DNA of 64,000 bases. Source: Psychrobacter sp. UBA3480 (lineage in GTDB: Bacteria > Pseudomonadota > Gammaproteobacteria > Pseudomonadales > Moraxellaceae). The position numbers and the translations under genes are program-made. The DNA is taken from contig NZ_DFQV01000033.1 in assembly GCF_002377945.1 (NCBI RefSeq), forward strand, positions 289,425-353,424, written 5' to 3'. This document shows positions 17,511 to 27,792 of the stretch, in pieces (the stretch's first letter is position 1; every line of letters begins with the position of its first letter). The notes beneath the pieces were generated by a model, which worked only from the letters and a program-made list of their open reading frames with translations, searched no databases and was not told the DNA's origin.

Positions 17511-18779
17511 CTAAAATAAAGCCAACTGCCCAGTACGTTGATCGTTAAACTTGGTCTGCGTTTGAGCCAATACATACTGACGGAAATTATCGCGCGTTAA
17601 ATGAGCAAGGTGTTCGTTTTTACCAGTGGTTGCGATGAAGTATTTAGCACGGTTGACCGCAGCGCCCATCTTTTTTAGATGGTATAGCGTTAATTGATTG
17701 AACTTACGTGCTTTGACGATTTTTTTAGCAGTCTTTGTACCGATACCTGGGATACGCACAATCATCTCATAAGTCGCTGTTTGAATATTGACTGGGAAAT
17801 GCTCGCGATGGCGTATTGCCCAAGCCAGTTTTGGATCGCAGTCTAAATCTAAGAATGGTGACTCCGGCTCCACAATCTCATGCGCACCAAAACCATAAAA
17901 ACGCATTAACCAATCTGCCTGATACAGACGATTCTCCCGCACCATCGGCACAGGCGTTCCAATCGCAGGCAAGCGATTATCAGAGAGCATAGGTACATAA
18001 CCTGAGTAATAGACCCGCTTGAGATCGTACGTTTTGTAGAAGTGACTCGATAGCTGAATCACCTGTAGGTCAGTCTCGTTACTTGCACCAACGATCATTT
18101 GACTGGTCTGACCTGCTGGCGTGAACTTAGGCGCTTTTTTATGAGTCTTACGGCTCTCACGAATGGTGATGATTTCTTCTTTTACCGTCTCCATTGGTGC
18201 TTTTAATTGATCGTGAGATTTTTCTGGCGCAAGCAAAGCCAACCCTGATTTGGTTGGAATCTCGATATTGACGCTCAAACGATCCGCATATAATCCTGCT
18301 TCTAGCAGCAACTCTTTTGACGCACCTGGAATGGTCTTTAGATGAATGTAACCATTAAAGCGCTCACGCGTACGCAAGAGTTTGGCAACTTCGACCAGTC
18401 GTTCCATCGTATAGTCGCCACTTTTAAAGATACCAGAGCTAAGAAATAACCCTTCGATATAGTTACGGCGATAAAACTGCATGGTTAAGTCGACGACTTC
18501 TTCGACACTGAACGCGGCGCGCGGCGTGTCATTGCTCTTGCGCGAGGTGCAATAAGCACAGTCGTAAATGCAGTGATTGGTCAAAAGAATCTTTAACAGG
18601 CTGACGCAGCGACCATCTTCGGTATAGCTGTGACAGATACCTGTTGCAGAGGCATCACCTAGTCCGCCGCCTTGGTTTTTGCGAGTACCAGCGGAGGATG
18701 AGCAGGAGACATCATACTTGGCAGCATCGGCCAAGATATTGAGTTTGCCCTGTAATCTTTCATAATTGATGTTTGCCAT
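17511..18779 (-). CDS. Putative DNA modification/repair radical SAM protein (TIGR03916 type)
   Basis: Radical SAM enzyme of 422 aa. The cluster-binding CX3CX2C motif is CIYDCAYC with Cys70, Cys74 and Cys77. A Cys-containing N-terminal segment (YDVSCSSSAG, ATGICHSYTEDGRC) precedes it. A helix-hairpin-helix element, IPGIGTKTAKKIVKARK, lies near residues 343-359 and is typical of non-specific DNA binding. This layout defines a family annotated as a DNA modification or repair radical SAM protein that pairs with DUF4130, as it does here. The reaction is unknown. It is transcribed away from a small membrane-protein gene at 19025, with a short inverted repeat at 18870 in the shared upstream region. 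Confidence 0.85.
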   Translation of the reverse strand: MANINYERLQGKLNILADAAKYDVSCSSSAGTRKNQGGGLGDASATGICHSYTEDGRCVSLLKILLTNHCIYDCAYCTSRKSNDTPRAAFSVEEVVDLTMQFYRRNYIEGLFLSSGIFKSGDYTMERLVEVAKLLRTRERFNGYIHLKTIPGASKELLLEAGLYADRLSVNIEIPTKSGLALLAPEKSHDQLKAPMETVKEEIITIRESRKTHKKAPKFTPAGQTSQMIVGASNETDLQVIQLSSHFYKTYDLKRVYYSGYVPMLSDNRLPAIGTPVPMVRENRLYQADWLMRFYGFGAHEIVEPESPFLDLDCDPKLAWAIRHREHFPVNIQTATYEMIVRIPGIGTKTAKKIVKARKFNQLTLYHLKKMGAAVNRAKYFIATTGKNEHLAHLTRDNFRQYVLAQTQTKFNDQRTGQLALF

Positions 18780-18869
18780 AAGTCGCGTTTTACCAATTAA
18801 TTAATGAAGGACTATTTTACCAAAATTATCGCTAAGTCATTGTATTTATAGGAGAATCCCAAAAACAAC

Positions 18870-18886
18870 ACGACAAATAGTGTCGT
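18870..18886. repeat. Short inverted repeat upstream of the radical SAM gene
   Basis: ACGACA (18870-18875) and TGTCGT (18881-18886) are perfect arms around AATAG. It lies about 90 bases upstream of the radical SAM start in the divergent gap 18780-19024. It may be an operator. Confidence 0.35.
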
Positions 18887-19024
18887 ATGATTCGTGTCTG
18901 ATATAGTAAACAGTAGTTTGAGGTTTATTTAAAGGCTAAACTCTGTGGCTTAATATATTCACTTTTTAAGGGTAAATATAGATTTTTTCAAACATTCCAA
19001 GAAAGGCTCTTTTAGAGGGATTTT

Positions 19025-19576
19025 ATGCTCAAAAAATTTAAAGAAAAATCAGCGTCTCAAAAGTTCGATACGTTTCTAAATGTCTCGTTTATATCTTTTT
19101 TCATTGCACTCAATTTTTTGGAATGGCAGGGTAGAGGTTTTCCGCAGGAGTTGGAGCTACAATACAGTGAAGGCATTATCACTGATACGGGATTTAGTAT
19201 AGCCTTGCAATCTATCGAAAATCCTAAACAAATAACGCTTTACGGCTGTAGCTATAATGTATTTGGCTTTATTAATACTGGGTCATGTATGGGTCCTACA
19301 TACCTTGAACCTAGGCTTGGCAAGTACGCAAGAGTTGGTTGGTACTATCAGCCCAATTTTTTAGGCGTATCGAATAATTTACCGCAATTAGTCAGCTTAG
19401 ACATTAGAGAATCAGAGGAAGATCTGCAAATAACTTACGAAGATACCAAAAACCTAATGTTCGATCAAAACATGATAAGAGTGCTCACTACGTCAATCTT
19501 TGGTTTTGGTTTTATCTTTTTTATGACAAAACTTAATAATCTAATTAATCGGCCTATTCTGTATAAAGAAAAATAA
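19025..19576 (+). CDS. Hypothetical membrane protein
   Basis: I do not recognise this 183-residue protein. A hydrophobic segment lies near residues 19-34 (FLNVSFISFFIALNFL) and another near 155-168 (IFGFGFIFFMT). Between them is a region of about 115 residues with two Cys (YGCSYNVFGFINTGSCMG), probably extracytoplasmic if the first helix is an anchor. The Cys pair could form a disulfide there. A clear GAGGG site precedes ATG 19025. The gene looks more AT-rich than its neighbours and stands alone, ending before a strong bidirectional terminator, which would fit a strain-specific acquisition. Confidence 0.6.
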   Translation: MLKKFKEKSASQKFDTFLNVSFISFFIALNFLEWQGRGFPQELELQYSEGIITDTGFSIALQSIENPKQITLYGCSYNVFGFINTGSCMGPTYLEPRLGKYARVGWYYQPNFLGVSNNLPQLVSLDIRESEEDLQITYEDTKNLMFDQNMIRVLTTSIFGFGFIFFMTKLNNLINRPILYKEK

Positions 19577-19675
19577 TCTTCTCTAAAAGCTCAGCTATTT
19601 CTGCCACTGCATCAAGCATTTATATCCTAAGCTTAAAGCAGTGCTTTACCACACCCAAAACCAAGCCGCCGACAC

Positions 19676-19720
19676 AAAAAAGGTCTTGCTGACTAGATAG
19701 CTAGTCAGCAAGACCTTTTA
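19676..19720. terminator. Bidirectional terminator with perfect 16-bp stem
   Basis: Arms AGGTCTTGCTGACTAG (19681-19696) and CTAGTCAGCAAGACCT (19701-19716) around ATAG, flanked by A-run and T-run. It serves the convergent genes at 19025 and 19766. Confidence 0.93.
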
Positions 19721-19765
19721 CATATAACGATAACCGTTAAATAATAATATACGACAGTTTAATGT

Positions 19766-20659
19766 TTATTGAACCTTGGCACGTATGATGACGGTTTTGG
19801 CCGCATTGGCATCAAAGTTCACTAAGTTCCATTTCAGACCAGAGTAGTTTTCTTGGACAACCACCGTATTGCCAACCTGCTGAATGGTTTGATAGCTGTC
19901 TCCGCCAGTGGTAGCAAGCGTCGGCAGAGGACTATTCAACGAGACTAACTGGACGCCACTTGGTAATGAAATCATGGCGTTGATATCATTAACCGGCTGT
20001 GCTGTGGTGTTGGTATAAGTGGTGTGATACTCGATCACATCGCCTGGGGCAATATGATTGGCAGGAACGGCAACTTCACGTCCATCAGCATTTTTTAGAA
20101 TTTTCATGACTTTGGTGTTGGCATTGACCACGCCAGGCGTACTAAAGGTAGGGGTCAGTTGCAATGTGTCCAAAGTTGTCGTCGTGGTCGTTACTTGATT
20201 GGTCATTGGCTGCTGCATAATCACTGGCGGGGTGACATTGGTTGCGACAGGTAGTACTTGCGTCACGCTGCTGGCAGGCGTGGTAATCACATCTACTTTA
20301 GTGACTTTATTGGTAATAGAGTTAGTCACTGGTACGCTAGTAACGGTCGTCGTACCTTGGACAACAGGAGACTGACGCACGACGTAGCGTGGCACAGTGG
20401 TCACCTGAGTCACCGCGTACGGCATGCCGTCTTGCATGGTGATACCGTTTGGCGTCGCCGTAATCGTAGCAGTTTTGCCATCAGAGTATTGCTCGACAAC
20501 AGTGGTGCTACCGCTCGCAGATGAGCTAATAGCAATCTCAGGGGCAGCATTGGCGGATGATGCGGCTAACACGATACCTGCTAGTAATGCAGACATAGCT
20601 GCATTTTTTGTCATAGTTGTTTTAGCAGTTGGTGTTTGAAAACCATTGTTCGTAATCAT
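19766..20659 (-). CDS. Secreted Thr/Val-rich protein with DUF11-like C-terminal domain
   Basis: Protein of 297 aa with a Sec signal peptide: basic n-region, hydrophobic SALLAGIVLAASS and likely cleavage after SANA near residue 38. Residues 75-175 are rich in Thr, Val, Pro and Gln with VTTVP/VTSVPVT-type short repeats. The C-terminal part (IAPGDVIEYHTTYTNTTAQP, then MISLPSGVQLV) resembles the DUF11 or Ig-like domains of surface proteins. The ribosome site GAGGAG is strong, so expression may be high. Probably periplasmic or outer surface; function unknown. It stands alone between a strong terminator and a 472-base gap. Confidence 0.65.
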   Translation of the reverse strand: MITNNGFQTPTAKTTMTKNAAMSALLAGIVLAASSANAAPEIAISSSASGSTTVVEQYSDGKTATITATPNGITMQDGMPYAVTQVTTVPRYVVRQSPVVQGTTTVTSVPVTNSITNKVTKVDVITTPASSVTQVLPVATNVTPPVIMQQPMTNQVTTTTTTLDTLQLTPTFSTPGVVNANTKVMKILKNADGREVAVPANHIAPGDVIEYHTTYTNTTAQPVNDINAMISLPSGVQLVSLNSPLPTLATTGGDSYQTIQQVGNTVVVQENYSGLKWNLVNFDANAAKTVIIRAKVQ

Positions 20660-21131
20660 AAAAGACTCCTCAAAAATAATAGTAAGTAATACAACAATAG
20701 ATAATGCTTAGATAAACAAAACCCCCGCTATATGACACCAAAAAATATGCCAAATAACGAGGGTAGTAGTGCTGATGTTAGCCTATGTTTGCGATCAGAC
20801 CATCATTATTTTTAGTAAAAGCGCAGCAGTGTTAACTTGCATAGAAGGTTATTCAATCTTAACTATTTCTTATTGAATAAACTGAATATTGAAGCTATTG
20901 TGCACTCAAACTCAAATAATTATGCGCCAAAACAAATCATGGATAAAAGCAGCATTATGTAACCGAAATGGTATAAATGCTATTTATGTGTAGTACAGCT
21001 TTCATCTATGGAATTGAATAGCAAAGTAGCCAGTCGTAAGCGCTGCTATAAAAACTACTATCTAAAAGTCATTTCTCGAACTGTCTAACTTTGAGAACAT
21101 CAAATTTATAGATTAGAACGCAGTGTAGCTA
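20660..21131. other. AT-rich intergenic region upstream of the secreted-protein gene
   Basis: The 472 bases between the secreted-protein gene and greA show no credible coding sequence on either strand. They should carry the promoter of the 19766 gene and the 3' end of the greA transcript. A weak ACCCCCG...CGAGGGT pairing (about 20721-20764) is the only structure I noticed. Confidence 0.5.
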
Positions 21132-21608
21132 TTAGTCATATATAACTTTCATGACTTCATATTCAACCACGCCCTTTGGCGTTTCGATGCGCACTTCGTC
21201 ACCTTCGAACTTACCAATCAAACCACGAGCGATTGGTGAGTTGACTGAGATTTTGCCAGCTTTAAAGTCAGCTTCATCATCGCCAACGATTTTGTACTGT
21301 TTTTCTTCTTCGGTGTCCATGTTTTCAATCACGACGCTGACACCAAACACGATACGGCCTTCTTTTGGCAGTGTCGAAGGATCGATGACTTGAGCGCCAC
21401 CAAGTTTAGCTTCGATGTCACGAATACGTGCTTCACAAAAACCTTGTTGCTCACGGGCAGCATGGTATTCAGCATTTTCTTTCAAATCGCCGTGTTCGCG
21501 TGCTTCAGCAATCGATGCTGTGATGCGTGGACGGTCGACACTTTTTAGCTGTTTTAATTCGGCTTCTAGAGCCGCGTGTCCTTGCGGAGTCATTGGGTAA
21601 CGTTGCAT
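21132..21608 (-). CDS. greA: Transcription elongation factor GreA
   Basis: GreA of 158 aa, the usual length. It binds the secondary channel of RNA polymerase and stimulates cleavage of backtracked transcripts. The N-terminal coiled coil ([20 protein letters not shown] through the acidic tip [20 protein letters not shown]) carries the conserved Asp-Leu-Lys-Glu-Asn-Ala-Glu-Tyr signature. The C-terminal FKBP-like domain ends in [26 protein letters not shown] precedes ATG. It lies downstream of carB, separated by a terminator, as in several gammaproteobacteria where car and greA are neighbours. Confidence 0.97.
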   Translation of the reverse strand: MQRYPMTPQGHAALEAELKQLKSVDRPRITASIAEAREHGDLKENAEYHAAREQQGFCEARIRDIEAKLGGAQVIDPSTLPKEGRIVFGVSVVIENMDTEEEKQYKIVGDDEADFKAGKISVNSPIARGLIGKFEGDEVRIETPKGVVEYEVMKVIYD

Positions 21609-21786
21609 GTTTTTTCCTTAAACCAATAACACCACACCACCTCATAATGAGATGGTGTCAGTGTTGTTGCAATGGATATAAAATATAAAAGAGTGATAAT
21701 TAAGACGATGTAATGAATAAGTTGGCTATCATTTATGAGTGTATCTCACCTCAATTCAAGCATAGGCGCACTTAAGCTTACGTAAT

Positions 21787-21822
21787 AAAAAGCATAGTCG
21801 CAATTTAGCCACTATGCTTTTT
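21787..21822 (-). terminator. Terminator after carB
   Basis: Perfect 12-bp stem AAAAAGCATAGT (21787-21798) with ACTATGCTTTTT (21811-21822), loop of 12 bases. Read on the minus strand it ends in a T-run, so it probably terminates the carAB transcript. The rest of the 330-base gap before greA shows nothing else. Confidence 0.85.
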
Positions 21823-21938
21823 AGGTCTATCACGGTAAAGGTATCGTTCCTCAAGCATGGTTGGCTATATTTAAAGCAAACAACGATACTTGAGTGAGCT
21901 TTTAGGCAAGCCTAACGGTTATGCTTAATCTACTGAAA

Positions 21939-24900
21939 TTATTCAGCCACGTCAATAGACTTTGCTTGCTCATGCAAATCTTGTAACTTATAGACATCAA
22001 ACGGTAAGTCAATCGCGTAAGATTTGCAGACGGCATCAGCGGCACCTAACGTGGTGACGTAGAATACTTTGCCTTGTAGTGCACTACGGCGAATAGAGAA
22101 CGAATCCTCTTGAGCTTGCTTACCTTCAGTAGTATTGATGATAAGGTCGATTTTGCCGTTTTTCAAGGCATCAACGATATGCGGACGACCTTCAGTGACC
22201 TTGTTGATTTGTTGACTTTCGATACCAGCGTCGCTCAGTACTTTTTGCGTGCCAGTGGTCGAGACAATCTTAAAGCCAAAGTCTGCAAGCTGACGAGCAA
22301 TCGGAGCGATTTGGGCTTTATCACTGTCACGAACTGAGATAAAGACGGTTTTTGTCTCGCCTTCAGTTGGTAGACCTGGCAGACGCTCATTACTACCGAT
22401 AATGGCCTTGTAGAATGCTTCGCCAAAGGTTTTGCCCACGCCCATAACTTCGCCCGTTGATTTCATCTCAGGACTCAAGATTGGGTCAACACCTGGGAAC
22501 TTAGCAAATGGGAATACCGCTTCTTTGACCGCATAGAATGCTGGGACAATCTCAGTGGTAAAGCCTTGATCTTTAAGCGAAGTACCAGCCATACAGCGAG
22601 CAGCAACCTGTGCTAACGAAGTACCGATACACTTAGAGACGAACGGTACTGTACGTGCAGCACGTGGGTTCACTTCTAGGATATATACGGTTTCGCCTTT
22701 TACCGCGAACTGTACGTTCATTAGACCGATAACGCCTAGCTCTTTTGCCATAGCGACCGTTTGTGCGCGCATCACGTCACATAGCTCTTTAGACAGTGAG
22801 TATGGCGGTAGCGAACATGCTGAGTCACCTGAGTGGACACCCGCCTGTTCGATATGCTGCATGATACCGCCGATGACAACATCAGTACCATCGCATACAC
22901 AATCAACGTCGACTTCGATAGCGTCATCTAAGAAGCGATCGAGTAGGACAGGCGCTTCGTTCGATGCTTGTACCGCAGTACGTAGGTAATGTCTTAGCTC
23001 GTCTTCATTGTAGACGATTTCCATCGCGCGGCCACCTAATACATAAGATGGACGTACAACCAATGGATAGCCTACGTCTTTTGCTTTAACCAAGCCATCT
23101 TCCAAGCTGGTTGCTAGTGCGTTTGATGGCTGTACTAGGTTTAGCTGCTGAATCATATGCTGGAAGCGCTCACGATCTTCGGCACGGTCGATTGCATCTG
23201 GGCTAGTACCGATGATTTTAACGCCTGCTGATTCTAGTGCACGAGCAAGTTTCAATGGTGTTTGACCACCGAACTGTACAATCACGCCATCAGGGTTTTC
23301 GATACGAACAATCTCTAGCACGTCTTCTAATGTGATTGGCTCAAAGTATAAACGGTCAGAAGTGTCATAATCGGTTGAAACCGTTTCAGGGTTACAGTTG
23401 ACCATGATGGTCTCGTAGCCGTCTTCACGCATGGCAAGCGCTGCATGTACACAGCAGTAGTCAAACTCAATACCTTGGCCGATACGGTTAGGGCCACCGC
23501 CGATAACCATGATTTTCTTTTTGTCTGTTGGGTTTGCTTCACATTCGCTATCGTACGTCGAGTACATATAGGCCGTGCTAGTAGCAAACTCTGCGGCACA
23601 GGTATCGACACGCTTATAGACTGGATAGACGTTCAAATCCCAACGCTTTTTGCGTAGTTGCTTTTGTGAGATACCAAGTAATTTGGCCAAACGCAAATCT
23701 GATAAACCTTTGCGTTTAAAGCTGCGTAGATTTTTCTCGTTTAAGCCGCCAAAACCAAGTGATTTTACGGTGGCTTCTGTTTTAACGATGTCTTCGATCT
23801 GTACCAAGAACCATGGGTCAATCTTGGTAAAGTTAAACACTTCATCGACACTCATACCGACGCGGAAGGCATCAGCAACGTAGTAGATACGCTCAGGTGT
23901 TGGAATGGTTAGGCGATTGATAATCTCGCTACGCGCCTTTTCAACGCTTACTTTTGATAAGTCAATTTGCTCATCAAAACCATCCGCACCTGTTTCCATA
24001 CCGCGCAATGCTTTTTGCATCGACTCTTGGAAGTTACGACCAATTGCCATCACTTCACCGACCGATTTCATCTGAGTCGATAGGATGTTGTCTGCTTGTG
24101 GGAATTTTTCGAAGTTAAAACGAGGTATCTTAGTCACGACATAATCAAGCGCAGGCTCAAAGCTGGCTGGCGTTTTGCCACCAGTGATGTCGTTTTGCAA
24201 TTCATCTAACGTATAACCAATGGCCAGTTTCGCTGCGATTTTGGCAATCGGGAAACCAGTGGCTTTTGAGGCTAGGGCAGACGAGCGCGAGACGCGTGGG
24301 TTCATCTCAATGACGACCATGCGACCAGTATCAGGGTTGATACCGAACTGTACGTTTGAACCGCCCGTTTCTACACCGATCTCACGTAGTACTGCTAATG
24401 ACGCATTACGCATGATTTGGTATTCTTTGTCGGTCAAGGTCTGTGCTGGTGCGACGGTGATTGAGTCGCCCGTGTGCACGCCCATTGGGTCAAAGTTTTC
24501 GATGGCACAGATAATGATGCAGTTGTCGTTTTTGTCACGAACCACTTCCATCTCGTATTCTTTCCAACCAATCAATGACTCATCGATAAGCAGTTGATGG
24601 TTTGGAGACAAGTCAAATCCGCGCTCGCAGATTTCAATGAACTCATCACGGTTATAAGCGATACCACCGCCTGAGCCACCCATGGTGAATGATGGACGAA
24701 TGATACACGGATAGCCCATTTTTTCTTGAGTAGCAAAGGCTTCTTCCATGGTTTCAGCCGTTTCAGCGCGAGGGCACTCAAGGCCAATACGCTTCATGGC
24801 TTTATCAAACAAGTTGCGATCTTCTGCCATTTCGATTGAGTCTTTGGTTGCACCAATCAACTCGCAGTTATACTTGGTCAATACACCGTGCTTGTCTAGC

Positions 24901-25202
24901 TCTAGCGCACAGTTTAGTGCTGTCTGTCCGCCCATCGTTGGCAAGATTGCATCTGGACGTTCTTTGGCAATGATTTGCTCAACGGTTTGCCAAGTAATCG
25001 GCTCGATATAGGTCGCGTCAGCCATGACAGGGTCAGTCATGATGGTCGCAGGGTTTGAGTTGACCAAGATGACGCGGTAGCCTTCTTCTTTTAGTGCTTT
25101 ACACGCCTGTGCGCCTGAATAGTCAAACTCACATGCTTGGCCGATGACGATAGGGCCTGCGCCAATGATAAGAATGCTTTTTATGTCGGTACGTTTTGGC
25201 AT
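21939..25202 (-). CDS. carB: Carbamoyl-phosphate synthase large subunit
   Basis: Large subunit of 1087 aa (E. coli CarB is 1073). It makes carbamoyl phosphate from bicarbonate, ATP and ammonia delivered by CarA, feeding arginine and pyrimidine synthesis. The two homologous ATP-grasp halves are clear: the first has [14 protein letters not shown] and [18 protein letters not shown], the second has [17 protein letters not shown] and [18 protein letters not shown]. The C-terminal allosteric MGS-like domain starts near residue 945 ([12 protein letters not shown]). carA lies 153 bases upstream on the same strand; the gap is longer than usual but no terminator is evident in it. Confidence 0.98.
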   Translation of the reverse strand: MPKRTDIKSILIIGAGPIVIGQACEFDYSGAQACKALKEEGYRVILVNSNPATIMTDPVMADATYIEPITWQTVEQIIAKERPDAILPTMGGQTALNCALELDKHGVLTKYNCELIGATKDSIEMAEDRNLFDKAMKRIGLECPRAETAETMEEAFATQEKMGYPCIIRPSFTMGGSGGGIAYNRDEFIEICERGFDLSPNHQLLIDESLIGWKEYEMEVVRDKNDNCIIICAIENFDPMGVHTGDSITVAPAQTLTDKEYQIMRNASLAVLREIGVETGGSNVQFGINPDTGRMVVIEMNPRVSRSSALASKATGFPIAKIAAKLAIGYTLDELQNDITGGKTPASFEPALDYVVTKIPRFNFEKFPQADNILSTQMKSVGEVMAIGRNFQESMQKALRGMETGADGFDEQIDLSKVSVEKARSEIINRLTIPTPERIYYVADAFRVGMSVDEVFNFTKIDPWFLVQIEDIVKTEATVKSLGFGGLNEKNLRSFKRKGLSDLRLAKLLGISQKQLRKKRWDLNVYPVYKRVDTCAAEFATSTAYMYSTYDSECEANPTDKKKIMVIGGGPNRIGQGIEFDYCCVHAALAMREDGYETIMVNCNPETVSTDYDTSDRLYFEPITLEDVLEIVRIENPDGVIVQFGGQTPLKLARALESAGVKIIGTSPDAIDRAEDRERFQHMIQQLNLVQPSNALATSLEDGLVKAKDVGYPLVVRPSYVLGGRAMEIVYNEDELRHYLRTAVQASNEAPVLLDRFLDDAIEVDVDCVCDGTDVVIGGIMQHIEQAGVHSGDSACSLPPYSLSKELCDVMRAQTVAMAKELGVIGLMNVQFAVKGETVYILEVNPRAARTVPFVSKCIGTSLAQVAARCMAGTSLKDQGFTTEIVPAFYAVKEAVFPFAKFPGVDPILSPEMKSTGEVMGVGKTFGEAFYKAIIGSNERLPGLPTEGETKTVFISVRDSDKAQIAPIARQLADFGFKIVSTTGTQKVLSDAGIESQQINKVTEGRPHIVDALKNGKIDLIINTTEGKQAQEDSFSIRRSALQGKVFYVTTLGAADAVCKSYAIDLPFDVYKLQDLHEQAKSIDVAE

Positions 25203-25355
25203 AGTTAGAGCTACCTTCGTTTGGGTGATAATTTGAGTAATCTTTATTTTTGATAACGCTCATGGCGTCTTATGCTTGCAGTGCTTTATTTAATGCCGCT
25301 TGAACCGCTATGGACGATTCAAGCGTTTACTTATTATGTAGTTATAATCAACCGT

Positions 25356-26597
25356 TTACGCTTGGGCAGTTTTAGACTGTTCCATCATATCCGCAAACTT
25401 ATCAAACAATGGCGCGCAGTCATGTGGACCAGGGCTGGCTTCTGGGTGACCTTGGAAGCTAAATACAGGCTTATCGGTCAGCTCGATACCTTGGTTGGTA
25501 CCATCAAATAGTGAGCGATGAGTAGATTTAACGTTGTCAGGTAGCGTGTCTTCATCAACCGCAAAACCATGGTTCTGACTGGTAATCATAACCGTGCCAG
25601 TCGCCAAGTCTTGTACTGGATGGTTGGCACCATGATGGCCTGTTTTCATCTTGATGGTATTTGCACCGCTAGCCAGACCAATCAGCTGATGGCCTAAGCA
25701 GATGCCAAACGTTGGCACGTCAGTTTGCTCAATGATGTGGCGTACCGCATCGATAGCGTAATCACAAGCTGCAGGATCACCAGGGCCGTTTGATAAGAAG
25801 ATGCCATCTGGGTTCATTGCTAGCACATCAGCGATAGGGGTCTGTGCTGGTACAACCGTTACGTGACAACCGCGGTCGACGAGCATGCGTAGGATGTTGG
25901 TTTTGCTACCGAAGTCATAAGCGACTACGTTGTGTTTAGAATCGATGTGAGTGCCGAGTTGCTTAAAGAAGCCGCCAGTACCGCTATCATGACTACCAGG
26001 GATATCGCGGTTGAGTAGGGTGTCTGATAAATCCCAGGTACCCGCTGTCCACTCGAAGTTCTCTTTAGTACAGCATTCTTTTGCCAAGTCCATGCCTTTT
26101 AGACCTGCAAAGCCTTTCGCTAACTCAATCGCTTTTTGCTCATCGTCGCTACTGATCGTCTCGCCGTTTGAGGCAGTCATGATACAGCCGTTCTGTGCAC
26201 CTTTATCACGTAATAGACGTGTTAGCTGACGGGTATCAATTTCAGCGATAGCCACTGTCTCATTACGCTGTAAATAGTCGCTAAGTGACTCTGAGTTACG
26301 GAAGTTAGAGGTTACCATGGTGGCATCACGGATGATAAGACCGTCTGCCCATACTTTATGGCCATTGCCAGATTCTGTGTCCTCAGCGTTGGTGCCTGTA
26401 TTACCGATATGAGGGTAAGTCAAAGTCACTAGCTGGCGGGCATAACTTGGATCGGTTAGGATTTCTTGATACCCTGTCATGGCTGTGTTAAATACCACTT
26501 CACCAATACGATGACCTAGGCTGCCGATACTGACACCTCGAAAGATTGTACCGTCTGCTAGTGCCAAAATTGCTTGTATTTCTGCCGATGAATTCAA
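25356..26597 (-). CDS. carA: Carbamoyl-phosphate synthase small subunit
   Basis: Glutaminase subunit of 413 aa that releases ammonia from glutamine for CarB. The N-terminal CPSase small-chain domain has [20 protein letters not shown]. The class I glutamine amidotransferase domain has the nucleophile Cys in [13 protein letters not shown] near residue 300 and the His-x-Glu in [13 protein letters not shown]. The start codon is TTG at 26597 behind a strong GGAGG; no ATG is available nearby. A UUG start has been reported for carA of Pseudomonas aeruginosa and is also annotated in E. coli, so it appears conserved. The 501-base upstream region is shared with the divergent gene at 27099. Confidence 0.96.
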   Translation of the reverse strand: MNSSAEIQAILALADGTIFRGVSIGSLGHRIGEVVFNTAMTGYQEILTDPSYARQLVTLTYPHIGNTGTNAEDTESGNGHKVWADGLIIRDATMVTSNFRNSESLSDYLQRNETVAIAEIDTRQLTRLLRDKGAQNGCIMTASNGETISSDDEQKAIELAKGFAGLKGMDLAKECCTKENFEWTAGTWDLSDTLLNRDIPGSHDSGTGGFFKQLGTHIDSKHNVVAYDFGSKTNILRMLVDRGCHVTVVPAQTPIADVLAMNPDGIFLSNGPGDPAACDYAIDAVRHIIEQTDVPTFGICLGHQLIGLASGANTIKMKTGHHGANHPVQDLATGTVMITSQNHGFAVDEDTLPDNVKSTHRSLFDGTNQGIELTDKPVFSFQGHPEASPGPHDCAPLFDKFADMMEQSKTAQA

Positions 26598-27098
26598 GGA
26601 TTGCCTCCGCTGTTATTGGTGAGTGCCATCATGTTTTGTTGGTCTAAAATTGCTCCGTATCCTTTTATTTACGGCATTTGACTGTTGTCATATAAAAGTA
26701 AAAAAGGGCGACACACAAAAATTTTCCACAAAAAAGCGAGAAGACATTATTGATGAAAACTACAAAACCCACTAGATAGTGAATAGGTAACTTGCATCAT
26801 GTCCGCTCGCTTAGGCACAGATTTTGCGTATTATATACAAAATAGACGGTTATAGCTAGCCGATTTACTGGATTAATAGTCATTTCATGGCTAATAATCC
26901 GGTCTTTATAAAGATATTGACTTTATAAAATAGCCTAAGCAGAAACTGACTCCTTTCTCTTTTATCAAAATCAACATCTAGCGTGTATTAATAGCGCTGG
27001 ATTTTCGCAGTTGGCTTTGCCACAATGGACAGCGAAGCGCTAGACCCAATTTTTATGATCGTTTGTTATGACAATAATGAAGATGACAAGGAGTCGTT
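26598..27098. promoter_or_regulatory. Divergent carA / gamma-carbonic anhydrase control region
   Basis: No gene is visible in these 501 bases. They must hold the carA promoter and leader (minus) and the promoter of the 27099 gene (plus). The only strong structure is the 31-base hairpin at 26870-26900. Confidence 0.5.
26870..26900. repeat. Long near-perfect hairpin in the carA upstream region
   Basis: Arms GGATTAATAGTCAT (26870-26883) and ATGGCTAATAATCC (26887-26900) pair over 14 positions with one mismatch and one G-T wobble, around a three-base TTC loop. No T-run follows on either strand, so a terminator is unlikely; an operator or leader structure fits better. Confidence 0.5.
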
Positions 27099-27635
27099 AT
27101 GATTTATCAGTATTTAGACAAAACCCCAGAGTTTGCTGTGCCGTTCAACGGTTGGGTAGCAGATTCAGCGCAAGTGATGGGCGATGTATATTTAGGCCAT
27201 CAAGCCAATATTTGGTTCGGTGCAGTGATACGCGGTGACAATGATCGTATTCATATCGGTGACTATAGCAATGTCCAAGAAAACAGTGTGATTCATACTG
27301 ATGCAGGTATCAAAGTCACTATTGGTAATTACGTGACTATCGGTCATCTGGCTATGCTACATGGCTGTGAAGTCGGTGATAATAGCTTGATTGGCATTGG
27401 CGCTGTGGTACTTAACAATGTCAAAATCGGTAAAAACTGCCTGATAGGGGCGAAAGCCTTGATTACTGAAGGTCAGGTTATTCCTGATAACTCGCTAGTG
27501 ATGGGCGCGCCTGCAAAAGTGGTCAAGACGCTAACAGATGAGCAAGCCGCGATGCTAAAAATGTCAGCGCTACATTATGCTGAGCGTTGCCAGAAATTTA
27601 AAACAGGCTTAACAGAAATAGCAATGCCTGACTAA
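27099..27635 (+). CDS. Gamma-class carbonic anhydrase family protein (YrdA-like)
   Basis: Left-handed beta-helix protein of 178 aa with hexapeptide repeats across most of its length (for example VTIGNYVTIGHLAMLHGC, then NSLIGIGAVVLNNVKIG). Putative metal ligands are the His of VIHTD and the two His of IGHLAMLHGC, as in the YrdA/PaaY/gamma-carbonic anhydrase group. Activity of many bacterial members has not been shown, so carbonic anhydrase is a family assignment. A strong AAGGAG site precedes ATG 27099. A metabolic link with the divergent carA, which uses bicarbonate, is possible but only inferred. Confidence 0.85.
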   Translation: MIYQYLDKTPEFAVPFNGWVADSAQVMGDVYLGHQANIWFGAVIRGDNDRIHIGDYSNVQENSVIHTDAGIKVTIGNYVTIGHLAMLHGCEVGDNSLIGIGAVVLNNVKIGKNCLIGAKALITEGQVIPDNSLVMGAPAKVVKTLTDEQAAMLKMSALHYAERCQKFKTGLTEIAMPD

Positions 27636-27792
27636 GGGTAAGTAAACGAGCTAAGTTTAAATAGATAGACGATAGGGCGCATACTTATTTCATTGATAGA
27701 CTGTTCAATTAATACGCTCAGCCTTAATGCATAATGTACCCAATTTTATTAAATAATTCATATTTTTTCGCAACCAACGATAAGGTCTCACC

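Noticed and set aside
20721..20764. ACCCCCG...CGAGGGT pairing as a greA terminator
   Set aside because: The arms are short with a mismatch, the loop is about 30 bases and no T-run follows on the minus strand.
25272..25511. 79-codon plus-strand frame overlapping the carB-carA gap and the carA 3' end
   Set aside because: Mostly antisense to the conserved carA C-terminus, with no ribosome site or family similarity.
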